A DNA stretch of 64,000 bases from Ancylomarina longa (GCF_003996985.1 NZ_RJJX01000021.1:1-64000), one strand, 5' to 3'; positions 27,774-37,525 are shown, counted from the first letter of the stretch. The notes: generated by a model from the letters alone, not told the origin. A program made the numbers and translations.

Positions 27774-28400
27774 ATGGAAGATAAGTTTGAACATGTAGTT
27801 TATTCTAAGAATGTAATCGAGTTTGTTACGGTTGCAAATGAGTTTTGCCTTTTAATGGAGAGTTGTAGTAAGGTAGCGAAGATTGAGTTTATCAAAACAA
27901 CTCAAAAAATATTACCATTACTATATTTAAAGGCTAGTTTATTACCAAGAAATCAGGCTGAATTAGAGCAGGAAGTAGAGAAATTTGTTGCCGAGGCTGA
28001 TTGGGCGTTTATTCATTCCTCAGTAAAAGCCAGAATGGGTTCCCATGATGAATTTTTAGAAGTTTTCGAGGAGAATATGGAATATAGCGAAACTCCATTG
28101 GTTGCATCTATTTCGGAATGTTTTGCTGATATTTATCAGGATTTAAAAGATTTCATAACTTCCTATAAGATTGGAACAATTGAAGTAATGAACGATGCGT
28201 TATGGAATTTGAATAATAATTTCAATCAGTACTGGGGGCAGAGTGTTGTTAATTCTTTACGTGCCATTCATCATTTGATATCGCAAATTGATGAATTGGT
28301 GGAGGAAGATTATCCATCTCAACCGAATATAGCAGATATCGATATGAGTAATTCTATTTTTGCCCAGCGACAAAGAGAATGGGGAAATGATAATGAATAA
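27774..28400 (+). CDS. DUF5063-like protein
   Basis: The ATG at 27774 (MEDKFEHVVYSKN) is preferred over an in-frame TTG two codons upstream. The 208-residue, all-helical acidic protein matches by recall the DUF5063 family of Bacteroidota (NVIEFVTVANEFCLLME, KILPLLYLKASLLP, YQDLKDFITSYKIG). It has no signal peptide and no catalytic motif. It sits 39 bp before the exonuclease gene, with which it is probably co-transcribed; the pairing may mean a shared nucleic-acid role (inference). Confidence 0.8.
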   Translation: MEDKFEHVVYSKNVIEFVTVANEFCLLMESCSKVAKIEFIKTTQKILPLLYLKASLLPRNQAELEQEVEKFVAEADWAFIHSSVKARMGSHDEFLEVFEENMEYSETPLVASISECFADIYQDLKDFITSYKIGTIEVMNDALWNLNNNFNQYWGQSVVNSLRAIHHLISQIDELVEEDYPSQPNIADIDMSNSIFAQRQREWGNDNE

Positions 28401-28439
28401 ATGGGGAATTGGTAATTTCCTGACCAAAAAGCATAATGA

Positions 28440-29027
28440 ATGTTAACATTTCAAAAGTCAATTACAAAGGAAGAGGTCAATAAAATGCCGCTACAGGCTT
28501 TCGATGGAGAAATCATAATGGTGGATCAATATGAAGAGCTGTATGAGGCAATTCAGTATTTGAAAAAATATCCAATACTTGGATTCGATACTGAAACACG
28601 ACCGTCGTTCAAAAAAGGAAAAATGAATGATGTTGCTTTGCTTCAATTGGCTGCAAATTCCAAAACATTCTTATTTCGCTTAAATAAAATTGGACTTCCA
28701 GTCGAGTTAACCGACTTACTAGGTAATCCTGATATTCTAAAAGTGGGAGCTGCCATTAAAGATGATATTCGAGGTTTGCAAAAAATTAATGATTTCGATG
28801 CAAATGGATTCTTGGAGTTACAGCAGTATGTTTCTAAATTTGGAATTGAAAGTTTTTCTCTTAAAAAATTATCTGCTATTGTTCTAAAGTTTAGAATCTC
28901 AAAACGTCAGCAGGTTTCTAATTGGGAAGCTGAAATATTAAGCCCGGGACAATTAAGATATGCTGCAACGGATGCCTGGGTTTCTTTAAAAATATTTGAG
29001 ACATTAAAATCAAACCTGCAGGAATAA
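28440..29027 (+). CDS. 3'-5' exonuclease, RNase D/WRN-like
   Basis: The 195-residue DEDD exonuclease has Exo I GFDTETRP (Asp/Glu at about 49-51), an Exo II region at DILKVGAAIKDDIRGL, and Exo III LRYAATDAWVSLKIFETL with Tyr four residues before the catalytic Asp (DEDDy type). There is no HRDC domain, so it is a single-domain WRN-exo-like enzyme rather than full RNase D. It probably degrades single-stranded 3' ends of DNA or RNA in the cytoplasm and may share a transcript with the DUF5063 gene. Confidence 0.9.
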   Translation: MLTFQKSITKEEVNKMPLQAFDGEIIMVDQYEELYEAIQYLKKYPILGFDTETRPSFKKGKMNDVALLQLAANSKTFLFRLNKIGLPVELTDLLGNPDILKVGAAIKDDIRGLQKINDFDANGFLELQQYVSKFGIESFSLKKLSAIVLKFRISKRQQVSNWEAEILSPGQLRYAATDAWVSLKIFETLKSNLQE

Positions 29028-29170
29028 AGCAAACTGTTTAAAATCAAGTCTCACCTTTATAGTAACCACTGAATTATTTGTTCTCAAAAATCTTTTGAAC
29101 TATTCCTTGCTTTTGGGATTTCAGAGATGAATGGTGTTACAAAATGAAACTGCATAAAAGAAATTTTTAA

Positions 29171-30358
29171 ATGATTAATTATCCAAAAGTTTACCTGAAA
29201 AACGGAAAAGAACATTCCATCAAACGATTTCATCCATGGATTTTTTCAGGAGCTGTAAGTAGAGTTGATGAAGGATTACAAGAAGGGGATTTGGTAGCAG
29301 TATATAGCTCGCAATCAGAATTCTTAGCCATAGGTCATATTTCCATCGGATCAATTGTTGTTCGCATTCTTTCTTTTGAGGAGAGAGAAATCAATTTGGA
29401 TTTTTGGATAGAACGCATTTCTTCGGCTTGTTCGCTACGTAAAGCAATATCTGTTTATGGAGATAAAAATAATAATGTTTTTCGTTTAGTTCATGGCGAA
29501 GGCGATGGCTTACCAGGATTAATTATTGATTATTATGCAAGAACAGCCGTGATTCAATGTCACACTGTTGGCATGTATTTGCATCGTGAAGAAATAACCG
29601 AAGCTTTGGAAAAAATATTAGGAGCAGATCTAACTGCGGTGTATGATAAATCAGAAGGAACCATACCCTACAAATCTGGTATTCAGCCAAAAAATGGATA
29701 TCTACTTGGGGAAACGGAAGCATTTATAGCGCTCGAAAATGGTTTGAAATTCAAGGTAGATTGGCTGAAAGGTCAGAAGACCGGATTTTTTATTGATCAG
29801 CGAGAGAATAGAAAATTATTAGAGTATTATTCCAAAGGACGATCGGTGTTAAATATGTTTTGTTATACCGGAGGTTTTTCGTTTTATGCTATGCGAGGTG
29901 GAGCTAAATTAGTGCATTCAGTAGATAGTTCTTCACGAGCCATTGACATCACGAAAGAAAATATAGCCTTAAATTTTCCGGAGGATAAAAGACATGAAGC
30001 ATATTCCGAAGACGCTTTTAAATTTTTAGATCAATCTTCTCAGAAATATGATCTGATTGTGTTGGATCCACCGGCATTCGCCAAGCATAAAAAAGTTTTG
30101 GATAATGCTTTAAAAGGATACAAACGATTAAATTTGAAAGGTTTCCAGCATATAAAGTCTGGTGGTATTTTATTTACCTTTTCATGTTCACAGGCAGTTA
30201 GTAAGGAAGATTTTCGTCAGGCAGTTTTTGTGGCTGCAGCTAATGCAGGGAGAACTGTTCGTGTATTACATCAATTAACCCAGCCTGCAGATCATCCGGT
30301 GAATATATTTCATCCAGAGGGAGAGTATTTGAAAGGATTGGTATTATATGTAGAATAG
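29171..30358 (+). CDS. rlmI: RlmI-like 23S rRNA (cytosine) methyltransferase
   Basis: The 395-residue protein has an N-terminal PUA domain (about 1-75, KRFHPWIFSGAV), a middle RlmI domain (GLIIDYY, GFFIDQRENR) and a C-terminal Rossmann methyltransferase: VLNMFCYTGGFS for SAM binding, the VDSS acidic loop and motif IV VLDPPAFAKHKK, plus FSCSQAVS. This is the architecture of RlmI/RlmO-type rRNA cytosine-C5 methyltransferases. The exact rRNA position is inferred from family. Confidence 0.9.
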   Translation: MINYPKVYLKNGKEHSIKRFHPWIFSGAVSRVDEGLQEGDLVAVYSSQSEFLAIGHISIGSIVVRILSFEEREINLDFWIERISSACSLRKAISVYGDKNNNVFRLVHGEGDGLPGLIIDYYARTAVIQCHTVGMYLHREEITEALEKILGADLTAVYDKSEGTIPYKSGIQPKNGYLLGETEAFIALENGLKFKVDWLKGQKTGFFIDQRENRKLLEYYSKGRSVLNMFCYTGGFSFYAMRGGAKLVHSVDSSSRAIDITKENIALNFPEDKRHEAYSEDAFKFLDQSSQKYDLIVLDPPAFAKHKKVLDNALKGYKRLNLKGFQHIKSGGILFTFSCSQAVSKEDFRQAVFVAAANAGRTVRVLHQLTQPADHPVNIFHPEGEYLKGLVLYVE

Positions 30359-30525
30359 ATAGTTTTTTGTATCTTCCAATCGCTTAAATAATGGGGATGA
30401 AATTTATTTTCCTCTTATACAATAGATTGTTAAATTTTAGAAAGCTAAGCTTTGGAAAATCATATAAATGGTTTTTATTTTAAATCAAACGATCCAAATA
30501 ATATTAACAACTAAATTGAAACTAC

Positions 30526-31746
30526 TTGAAATTCTCAGAATTTGATTTTTCCCCTGAAATAATGGATGGTTTGGAAGCTATGGGCTTTGAAACCCCATCT
30601 CCGGTTCAGGAACTTGCAATACCCGAAATAATCCAAAATAAAGATATGATTGTCTGTGCCCAAACGGGGACAGGAAAAACGGCTGCCTATTTATTGCCGG
30701 TGATGGACAAAATACAAAAAAATCATATCGAAGGGTTTAGTACCCTTATTTTGGTTCCAACACGTGAACTTGCCATGCAAATCGACCAGCAAATGGAAGG
30801 GTTTGGATATTTTGTTTCTGTTACGTCTCTATCGGTGTATGGAGGTGGCGATTCTTCTGTTTGGGATCAGCAAAAAAAAGGCTTAATAGACGGGGCTGAT
30901 GTAGTGATTGCTACTCCGGGAAGGATGATTTCTCATCTGAACTTGGGATATGTGAATATCTCCAAATTAAAACATTTGATTTTAGATGAAGCCGACCGCA
31001 TGTTGGATATGGGATTCTTCGAGGATTTAATGCAGATCGTTGGATATTTACCTAAAGAAAGACAAAATCTGATGTTTTCGGCAACCATGCCACCCAAGAT
31101 CAGAGAATTGGCCGAGAGTATTTTGGTAGAACCTGAAAGCATTAATATTGCGATATCTAAACCAGCGGAAGGTGTTTTGCAGGCTGCTTATATGGTTTAT
31201 GAGGAGCAAAAAATTCCATTAATCAATACTCTTTTACAAGGGAAAGATTTAAAAAGTATACTTATCTTTTCTTCAACCAAATCGAATGTAAAAGTAATCA
31301 CCAAAGAGTTGAAAAAACAGAAATTTAAAGCTGCAGGCATTCAATCCGATTTGGAACAAAAAGAACGAGAGGATGTATTAAGAGAATTCCGGAATCGAAA
31401 ACATCAAATATTGGTAGCAACCGATATTATTGCGCGCGGTATTGATATTGATTCCATCGATTTGGTTATCAATTTTAATGTGCCAAATGATGCCGAGGAT
31501 TACGTGCATAGAGTGGGCCGAACAGCTAGAGCAGAATCGGAGGGAGTGGCACTAACCTTTATTACACCTAAAGATCAGAACGATTTTAAAAAAATTGAAG
31601 ATTTGATTGAATCGGAGGTGTATAAGATTCCGGTTCCTGAGGAATTGGGAGAAGCTCCTACCTATAATCCCCGAACTTATTCTAAATCTAAAGGCAAGAG
31701 GAAGTTCTTTAAAAAGAAAAATTTTAAAAATAACAGGGGCAAATAA
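30526..31746 (+). CDS. DEAD-box RNA helicase
   Basis: The frame starts at TTG (30526, KFSEFDFSPEIMDGLEAMG); no ATG precedes the Q motif, so the rare start is favoured. The 406-residue protein has Q motif PSPVQELAIP, Walker A AQTGTGKT, PTRELAMQI, DEAD box LDEADRMLDMGF, SAT, and motifs V-VI ATDIIARGIDIDSI and HRVGRTARAESEG, with a Lys/Arg-rich C-terminal tail for RNA binding. It is likely a CsdA/RhlE-type helicase in ribosome assembly or RNA decay. Confidence 0.95.
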   Translation: MKFSEFDFSPEIMDGLEAMGFETPSPVQELAIPEIIQNKDMIVCAQTGTGKTAAYLLPVMDKIQKNHIEGFSTLILVPTRELAMQIDQQMEGFGYFVSVTSLSVYGGGDSSVWDQQKKGLIDGADVVIATPGRMISHLNLGYVNISKLKHLILDEADRMLDMGFFEDLMQIVGYLPKERQNLMFSATMPPKIRELAESILVEPESINIAISKPAEGVLQAAYMVYEEQKIPLINTLLQGKDLKSILIFSSTKSNVKVITKELKKQKFKAAGIQSDLEQKEREDVLREFRNRKHQILVATDIIARGIDIDSIDLVINFNVPNDAEDYVHRVGRTARAESEGVALTFITPKDQNDFKKIEDLIESEVYKIPVPEELGEAPTYNPRTYSKSKGKRKFFKKKNFKNNRGK

Positions 31747-31784
31747 TTATTTACTTTACTTATAAACCCAAAATATTCCCCTAA

Positions 31785-32987
31785 ATGACTAAAAGTATAA
31801 CTTACGATATGATCGTGGTAGGCGCGGGAATCAGTGGATTGAGCCTGGCTTATCGAATTGCTAAAACCGGAAAGAGTGTTTTGCTTGTAGAAGCAATGGA
31901 TAGGATAGGAGGTTGTTTGCATACGCATTATCAGCACGACCACGATTTTTGGGTAGAAATGGGAGCACATACTTTTTATGCCAGTTACACCAATTTAATA
32001 GGTTTACTTCAACAAAGTGGAATGGAACCAGAGATTGTGGCTAGGCAAAAAGTGGGAATGAAAGTATTTACTGATAAGGTAGAGAAGATATTTTCCAGGG
32101 TAAGTAAATGGGAACTATTAATTGCTGCACCCAATTTTTTCTTTTCGAAACGAGAAGGAAAAACCGTAAAGGAATATTTTGGTAAGATTGTAGGAAAAAA
32201 GAATTACAAAAAGGTATTCAATCGCATGTTTAGTGCGGTAATTGTGCAAAAAGCTGATGAATTTTCCGCTGAATTTTTCTTGAAGCGCAGAAATACCAAG
32301 AGTAAACATCACCCAAAGAGTTTTATTCTGAAAAAGGGAATGCAAAGTTTTATTCAGACTTTGACAAAGGAGTCTAATCTTGAAGTACTCATTAATCAGG
32401 AAGTTGTAGCCATAGAAAAAGAAGAAGGCTTTCGGGTGAAAACGAAATCAGGAGGGGTCTTTCATGGAAAAGATATTGCATTTGCTGCATCTTCTGCTGT
32501 AAACAGCAAGTTATTAGTATCGATTCATCCTCAATTATCAGAAAGATTAAAGGAGTTTCCGATACAAAATATTATTTCGAGAGGATTTACTATTGCCAGG
32601 AAAAAAATCGCGATAGGACCTGTTTCGTTCATCATTCCATTACAGGGGCCATGTTTTGCTATGGTTACCAGAGATGTGATGACCGATGGAGATACAAGAG
32701 GATTTGTTTTTCATTTTGTCGATCAGCAAATTTCAAAGGAAGAACAGGAAGCTTTTATGGCCAACATGCTGCAAATTAAACTTGCGGATTTGGGCACAAC
32801 GGTGGAAGCCCGACATAGCTTGCCTTTGTTGGCATTAGGGCATAAGGAAAGAATAAAAGATATTAAAAGCATGGCGGAAGAATGCGGAATATATCTTACT
32901 GGGAATTATTTTAATGGCTTGTCATTAGAAGACTGTGTGGAGCGATCGAATGATGAATATGAAAGATACTTGAAGAATACCAAATAA
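31785..32987 (+). CDS. FAD-dependent amine oxidase/protoporphyrinogen oxidase-like protein
   Basis: The 400-residue flavoprotein has the dinucleotide-binding motif MIVVGAGISGLSLAYRIA (residues 8-25), acidic end LLVEAMDRIGG and the second FAD contact WVEMGAHTFY. The C-terminal GXX motif (GIYLTGNYFNGLSLEDCVE, residues about 370-388) resembles the HemY/amine oxidase superfamily (TGxxxxGxxxxxxxxSG) but lacks the usual trailing Gly. It is probably a soluble oxidoreductase; substrate unknown, and no haem genes are adjacent. Confidence 0.8.
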   Translation: MTKSITYDMIVVGAGISGLSLAYRIAKTGKSVLLVEAMDRIGGCLHTHYQHDHDFWVEMGAHTFYASYTNLIGLLQQSGMEPEIVARQKVGMKVFTDKVEKIFSRVSKWELLIAAPNFFFSKREGKTVKEYFGKIVGKKNYKKVFNRMFSAVIVQKADEFSAEFFLKRRNTKSKHHPKSFILKKGMQSFIQTLTKESNLEVLINQEVVAIEKEEGFRVKTKSGGVFHGKDIAFAASSAVNSKLLVSIHPQLSERLKEFPIQNIISRGFTIARKKIAIGPVSFIIPLQGPCFAMVTRDVMTDGDTRGFVFHFVDQQISKEEQEAFMANMLQIKLADLGTTVEARHSLPLLALGHKERIKDIKSMAEECGIYLTGNYFNGLSLEDCVERSNDEYERYLKNTK

Positions 32988-33018
32988 AAGATATTGGAAT
33001 AGAGCATAAACATGCCCA

Positions 33019-33163
33019 CGGCTTCCATGTGGCCTTAACAAGAGAATTATAATCAGATGAAACGAGCATGTAAATTTAATTGTTAAAACTACACCCGGTG
33101 GAAGGTTTAAATTTACTTGCGGCTTCTATATGGCCTTAACAAGAAAATTATAATCAGATGAAA
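33019..33163 (+). repeat. Direct repeat before tex
   Basis: About 44 bp (cggcttccatgtggccttaa to aatcagatgaaa) at 33019-33063 recurs at 33120-33163 with three or four differences. The second copy overlaps the tex start codon. An inverted pair gtaaattta/taaatttac lies between them (about 33071 and 33109). It looks like a local duplication of the tex 5' region. Confidence 0.75.
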
Positions 33164-35287
33164 AAATATATTGAATTAATACAGAAAAGCTTGCATTTGC
33201 AGGCTTTTCAGGTTGAAAATACCATGCAACTTCTGAGCGAAGGAGCTACTTTGCCTTTTATTGCCCGTTATCGGAAGGAGATGACTGGCAGCATGGACGA
33301 GGTGCAGATTGCAAATATTAAGGAGGAATGGACTCGGCTAACAGATCTGGATAAACGTCGTGAGGGCATTATCGAAAATATTGATAAACAAGGAAAACTC
33401 ACCGATGAACTCCGAAGCAGGCTGATGGATTGCAAAGAGATGAATCAGTTAGAGGATTTGTATCTGCCTTATAAGCAAAAGCGAAAAACCCGGGCGGTAA
33501 AGGCCAGAGAAAAAGGTTTGGAGCCATTGGCAAAAATTCTGATGAAACAAGTAGAGTGCGATGTGGAAACCTGTGCCAGTCAGTTTTTATCCGACGAAGT
33601 AAGCAATGCAGAGGAAGCTTTGCAAGGAGCTCGTGATATTATTGCAGAGTGGGTAAATGAGAACGAACTGGCAAGGAATGCTGTTCGTGCCAGTTTTCAG
33701 CGACAAGCAGTTATTCGTTCTAAAGTCATCAAGGGAAAAGAAACGGAAGGAATAAAATTCAAAGATTATTTTGATTCGGAAGAATCATTGAAACGATGTG
33801 CTTCACATCGGATGCTGGCATTGCGCAGGGGAGAAGCAGAAGGAATATTACGTATCGAGATTGCACCAGATCAGGAGGAAGTGCTGGAGCGTTTGGAACG
33901 TATTTTTGTGAAAGGAAATACTGAATCCTCCCGGCAAGTGGAATTGGCTATAAAGGATGCCTATAAAAGATTGTTGGGAAGTTCCATCGAAACGGAATTT
34001 GCTAAACTATCGAAAGAAACAGCCGATAAGGAAGCTATTCGGGTTTTCTCCGAGAATCTGAGGCAGCTGCTTTTATCATCTCCGCTGGGACAGAAACGCG
34101 TTTTGGCTTTAGATCCAGGTTTTCGGAGTGGGTGTAAAGTGGTATGCTTGGATGCACAGGGAAATCTCGTGCACAATGAAACCATTTATCCGCATCCGCC
34201 GCAAAATCAAGCTAAAATGGCAGCTAAGAAAATAACGAATATGGTAGAAACCTACGATATTCAAGCCATTGCTATTGGTAACGGAACGGCTAGCCGTGAA
34301 ACAGAACGCTTTGTTACTAATTTGCATTACGACAGAAAAGTGCAGGTGTTTGTGGTGAGCGAAGCGGGAGCCTCTATTTACTCGGCTTCAAAAGTGGCAA
34401 GAGAGGAATTCCCGGAATACGATATAACGGTTCGTGGTGCAGTTTCAATTGGTAGGAGATTGATGGATCCGCTTGCCGAATTGGTGAAGATTGATGCTAA
34501 ATCTATTGGCGTGGGACAATATCAGCACGATGTTGATCAGAATTTATTAAAACAAAGTCTCGATCAGGTAGTAGAATCCTGTGTAAACAAGGTAGGAGTT
34601 AATTTAAATACGGCAAGCAAGCATTTATTAAATTATGTGTCGGGATTAGGTCCGCAGTTGGCACAAAATATTGTGGATTATCGTAGCGAGAACGGTGCTT
34701 TTACATCCCGTAAGGAGATTATGAAAGTGAAACGAATGGGAGCAAAGGCTTTTGAACAATGTGCCGGATTCCTTCGGATACCCAATTCCGATGATCCTTT
34801 GGATAATTCGGCAGTACATCCCGAATCGTACGGTACTGTGAAAAACATGGCTAAAGACTTAAATTGTACGATTGCCAATTTAATTGCCGATGCCAATCTG
34901 CACAAGCAAATTGATTTGAATAAATATGTAAGTGAGGAGGTTGGTTTGCCTACCCTAAAAGATATTCAGGAGGAGTTGGAAAAGCCGGGGCGCGATCCCA
35001 GAACCATCATCAAAGTCTTTCAGTTTAAGGAAGGTATTTATAAGATGGAGCAATTAGAAGTAGGGATGGAAATGCCTGGGATTGTGACCAATATAACCAA
35101 TTTTGGTGCTTTTGTAGATGTTGGCGTAAAACAGGATGGTTTGGTGCACATATCACAATTGGCAAATCGTTTTGTGTCGAATCCTGCTGAGGTGGTTCAA
35201 TTACATCAGCATGTTCAGGTGAAGGTTATTGAAGTGGATGTTGCTCGTAAACGGATTCAATTTTCGATGAAAGATTGCGAGCAGTAA
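33158..35287 (+). CDS. tex: Tex-like RNA-binding protein
   Basis: The 709-residue protein has the Tex N-terminal domain (TLPFIARYRKEMTGSMDEVQ), YqgF-like RNase H fold (VLALDPGFRSGCKVVCLD, near 320), helix-hairpin-helix region (YVSGLGPQLAQNIVDYRSEN) and a C-terminal S1 domain (GMEMPGIVTNITNFGAFVDV, about 638-705). Tex is a nucleic-acid-binding factor affecting transcription and RNA handling; it lacks RNase H catalytic certainty. The upstream repeat duplicates its first codons. Confidence 0.95.
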   Translation: MKKYIELIQKSLHLQAFQVENTMQLLSEGATLPFIARYRKEMTGSMDEVQIANIKEEWTRLTDLDKRREGIIENIDKQGKLTDELRSRLMDCKEMNQLEDLYLPYKQKRKTRAVKAREKGLEPLAKILMKQVECDVETCASQFLSDEVSNAEEALQGARDIIAEWVNENELARNAVRASFQRQAVIRSKVIKGKETEGIKFKDYFDSEESLKRCASHRMLALRRGEAEGILRIEIAPDQEEVLERLERIFVKGNTESSRQVELAIKDAYKRLLGSSIETEFAKLSKETADKEAIRVFSENLRQLLLSSPLGQKRVLALDPGFRSGCKVVCLDAQGNLVHNETIYPHPPQNQAKMAAKKITNMVETYDIQAIAIGNGTASRETERFVTNLHYDRKVQVFVVSEAGASIYSASKVAREEFPEYDITVRGAVSIGRRLMDPLAELVKIDAKSIGVGQYQHDVDQNLLKQSLDQVVESCVNKVGVNLNTASKHLLNYVSGLGPQLAQNIVDYRSENGAFTSRKEIMKVKRMGAKAFEQCAGFLRIPNSDDPLDNSAVHPESYGTVKNMAKDLNCTIANLIADANLHKQIDLNKYVSEEVGLPTLKDIQEELEKPGRDPRTIIKVFQFKEGIYKMEQLEVGMEMPGIVTNITNFGAFVDVGVKQDGLVHISQLANRFVSNPAEVVQLHQHVQVKVIEVDVARKRIQFSMKDCEQ

Positions 35288-35501
35288 TACTTATTTAAAG
35301 ATCATAATTCGCTCGCATTAGTAAGGAGAAACTTTTTTTTGTCACTTTTGCAATTTACCAGAAGTTTTTAGGAGATAATTGGAAGTTCTTGCATCTCATC
35401 AGAAATATTGGCTTATTGATTGGTTAGTCCGAAAGTTTAGTCAAGCTAGAAATAATTTATTTATGATATTTTTGTCATGGATATGCAATAAATAAAAAGG
35501 T

Positions 35502-35738
35502 ATGAATTTTAACGATCAGGAAGTAATAATAGATTGCCCGCATTGTAAGGGAGAGATGGTAGTAAAGATCTTGGAGATTACTAATCATCAAATAGCAACA
35601 TGTCCGGCTTGTAATAAAAAGGTTGATTTGGCAGCAAATGATCCATCTGCAAGGCTGGGAATACCAAAAACATATATGCCTTTTGAGGGATTAGATGAGT
35701 ACATGAAAGAAGTAGAGGAAAAAAGAAAGAAAAAATAG
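35502..35738 (+). CDS. Small zinc-ribbon-like protein
   Basis: The 78-residue protein has CPHC at about residues 12-15 and CPAC at about 34-37, a two-knuckle zinc ribbon, followed by a charged, Lys-rich helical tail. No longer family is recognised. It stands alone between tex and hsp20. Confidence 0.7.
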   Translation: MNFNDQEVIIDCPHCKGEMVVKILEITNHQIATCPACNKKVDLAANDPSARLGIPKTYMPFEGLDEYMKEVEEKRKKK

Positions 35739-36051
35739 AGATTTAATTGTTTGTCGCTTGTCATGAACAGCAAAACACTTAATGCTATTTGTTATTGGGG
35801 CATTATTTAATCATAATAGTGTCAGAATTACTACTAAATGACAAAATGGCATTGTGAAAATCAATAAAAAGGACATAATGACATTTTCATTTTGAGTCTG
35901 AATTTTCTGTTTGTTTATTGTGTATGTCTCTGTAGATACCGTTTTTATTGAGATAAATGATTTATTGTAATACGAAGAGGATTCTCTTGGCATTTTATTT
36001 GATTATTCGTTGGTGAATTAAGATTCTATTTTAGAGAGATTCGAATAGACT

Positions 36052-36068
36052 TAAAGTTGCAAACTTTA
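36052..36068. promoter_or_regulatory. Palindrome upstream of hsp20
   Basis: taaagtt-gca-aacttta is a 7-bp perfect inverted repeat 36 bp before the hsp20 start. It could be an operator or part of the 5' leader; no known repressor is assigned. Confidence 0.35.
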
Positions 36069-36090
36069 TGAATAATTAATTAAAAATTTA

Positions 36091-36096
36091 AGGAGG
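36091..36096 (+). promoter_or_regulatory. Strong Shine-Dalgarno of hsp20
   Basis: aggagg seven bases before the ATG at 36104. Such complete sites are rare in this window, where most genes lack one, and suggest high translation of the chaperone. Confidence 0.7.
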
Positions 36097-36103
36097 ATTT
36101 ATC

Positions 36104-36547
36104 ATGACACTAGTTAGAAAAAATTCAGAAAACATTTTTCCATCCTTATTCGACAATTTCTTCTCTAGAGATTGGATGGATTGGACAAACTCAAACTATT
36201 CAAGCTTAAATACAACACTACCAGCAATAAATGTTAGGGAAAATAAAAAGGAGTTTGTGATTGAGTTAGCTGCACCGGGAATGAGCAAAGAGGATTTTAA
36301 AATTAATCTCGAGAACGATCAGCTTAGCATATCATCTCAGAAAAAAGAAGAGAAGGAAACGAAAGATGCACATTATTCTCGCAAGGAATTTTCCTATCAA
36401 AGTTTTCAACGGTCTTTCCAGTTACCAATGAATAAGGTGGATAGCAAGAGTATTGTGGCGAATTATAAGAATGGTATTTTGTTCGTTCAGCTTCCTAAAA
36501 AAGAGAAAGTAATTACCAATGCATCCCGTGTAATTGAAATTTTATAA
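36104..36547 (+). CDS. Hsp20 small heat-shock protein
   Basis: The 147-residue protein has the alpha-crystallin domain at about residues 40-140: LPAINVRENKKEFVIELAAPG, the SRKEFSYQSFQRSFQLP segment and ANYKNGILFVQLPKKE, with a C-terminal V-I-E-I-L version of the IxI/V anchor. It is an ATP-independent holdase for unfolding proteins in the cytoplasm. It is a single gene with a strong ribosome-binding site. Confidence 0.97.
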   Translation: MTLVRKNSENIFPSLFDNFFSRDWMDWTNSNYSSLNTTLPAINVRENKKEFVIELAAPGMSKEDFKINLENDQLSISSQKKEEKETKDAHYSRKEFSYQSFQRSFQLPMNKVDSKSIVANYKNGILFVQLPKKEKVITNASRVIEIL

Positions 36548-36603
36548 ATCGAGGATATGGAGTGTTTTATTTAGGCGTTATCAAATGCTAGATAGTTAAC
36601 AGC

Positions 36604-36641
36604 AAAAAAAAGAGGCTTTTCGATTTCGAAAAAGCCTCTTT
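36604..36641 (-). terminator. Terminator of the GIN-domain gene
   Basis: Stem agaggctttt/aaaagcctct with cgatttcg loop; on the minus strand it is followed by a T7 run. It lies between convergent genes. Confidence 0.85.
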
Positions 36642-36646
36642 CGTTA

Positions 36647-37372
36647 TTAGCGTTGATTAACATCACCACCGCTTGAACTACTTACATCTACTTTTGTGGG
36701 GTTTCCATAATAGCTAACATCACCACCGGAACTAGCGTTAGCTTCAATAGATTCTTTAGCATAAACACTAACATCACCACCGCTGGAAGCTTTTGCTTTA
36801 CAGTTTGTAGCAATTAATTCTTTGGCTCGTAAATCGCTACCGCTACTTGATTTGCCATAGAAAAAATTAGCTTTGCCAGATAGAATAGCATCGGCTCCGG
36901 AACTCACTGAACAAGAGATTTCATTCCCTTCAATCTGCAATTTGGCATCTGCTCCACTACTAACCGACATGTCCAAATGATCCGCTTTAATCAATCCTTG
37001 TGATTCCAGGTCACAGCCGCTGGAAACATGAATTTCGTTTACATTTACCAGAGTTACATAAACATCTAGCTTTTCAGCACGTCGAATATTTTCGGTGGTT
37101 TTTAGAATTAATTCATTGCCTTTTACTTTGGTGACAATCAATTTTAATAAGTTATCGTCGGCTTCTACACTTACCGCTTCTTTATCTCCTTGATTAATAT
37201 ACACGTTTAGTCCGCTACTGGCAGAAATAGAATTGAAGGAAGCAACTTCACGATTTTCTTTTTGTACGTTACCGTTCCCTTTTGTGCCCCAGAATTGTGC
37301 GTTGACACATCCCGAAAATAAAAAGGCAATACCCACTATAAGCAAGCTGGATTTTTGAAATAAATGTTTCAT
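36647..37372 (-). CDS. GIN-domain (DUF2807-like) lipoprotein
   Basis: The 241-residue protein has a lipoprotein signal with SGC near residue 22. Its head shows the NREVASFNSISASSGLNVYI motif, and the body is a right-handed beta-helix-like series of SSG-D repeats (VSSGCDLES, VSSGADAKL, VSSGADAIL, SSGSDLRA, SSGGDVSVY, SSGGDVSYY, SSGGDVNQR). This is the head-GIN/DUF2807 pattern, a surface or periplasmic domain of unknown role in Bacteroidota. Confidence 0.88.
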   Translation of the reverse strand: MKHLFQKSSLLIVGIAFLFSGCVNAQFWGTKGNGNVQKENREVASFNSISASSGLNVYINQGDKEAVSVEADDNLLKLIVTKVKGNELILKTTENIRRAEKLDVYVTLVNVNEIHVSSGCDLESQGLIKADHLDMSVSSGADAKLQIEGNEISCSVSSGADAILSGKANFFYGKSSSGSDLRAKELIATNCKAKASSGGDVSVYAKESIEANASSGGDVSYYGNPTKVDVSSSSGGDVNQR

Positions 37373-37525
37373 GAATTTTTTGATTTAAAGGAGTCATATC
37401 ATTTTGTCGTCTGGAATGCATTTTAAATTGTATTTCAGAATAAAAAAATCGATATGAATCAAGTTTAGTGAAAATGTTAATCAGTAATAAGACGCTTCGA
37501 GTTGAAATGAAGTTACATTTAGGAT

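Larger units (their letters stand above)
35739..36103. other. Non-coding stretch before hsp20
   Basis: 365 bp without a convincing gene. It contains an imperfect inverted repeat (aaatgacaaaatggcattgtg at about 35838-35858 against cataatgacattttcattt at about 35875-35893) and, nearer hsp20, a palindrome. A minus-strand frame at 35811-35993 has no protein-like features. Confidence 0.5.

Noticed and set aside
35811-35993. 60-codon minus-strand frame before hsp20
   Set aside because: No family, low-complexity composition and overlap with an inverted repeat; likely chance.
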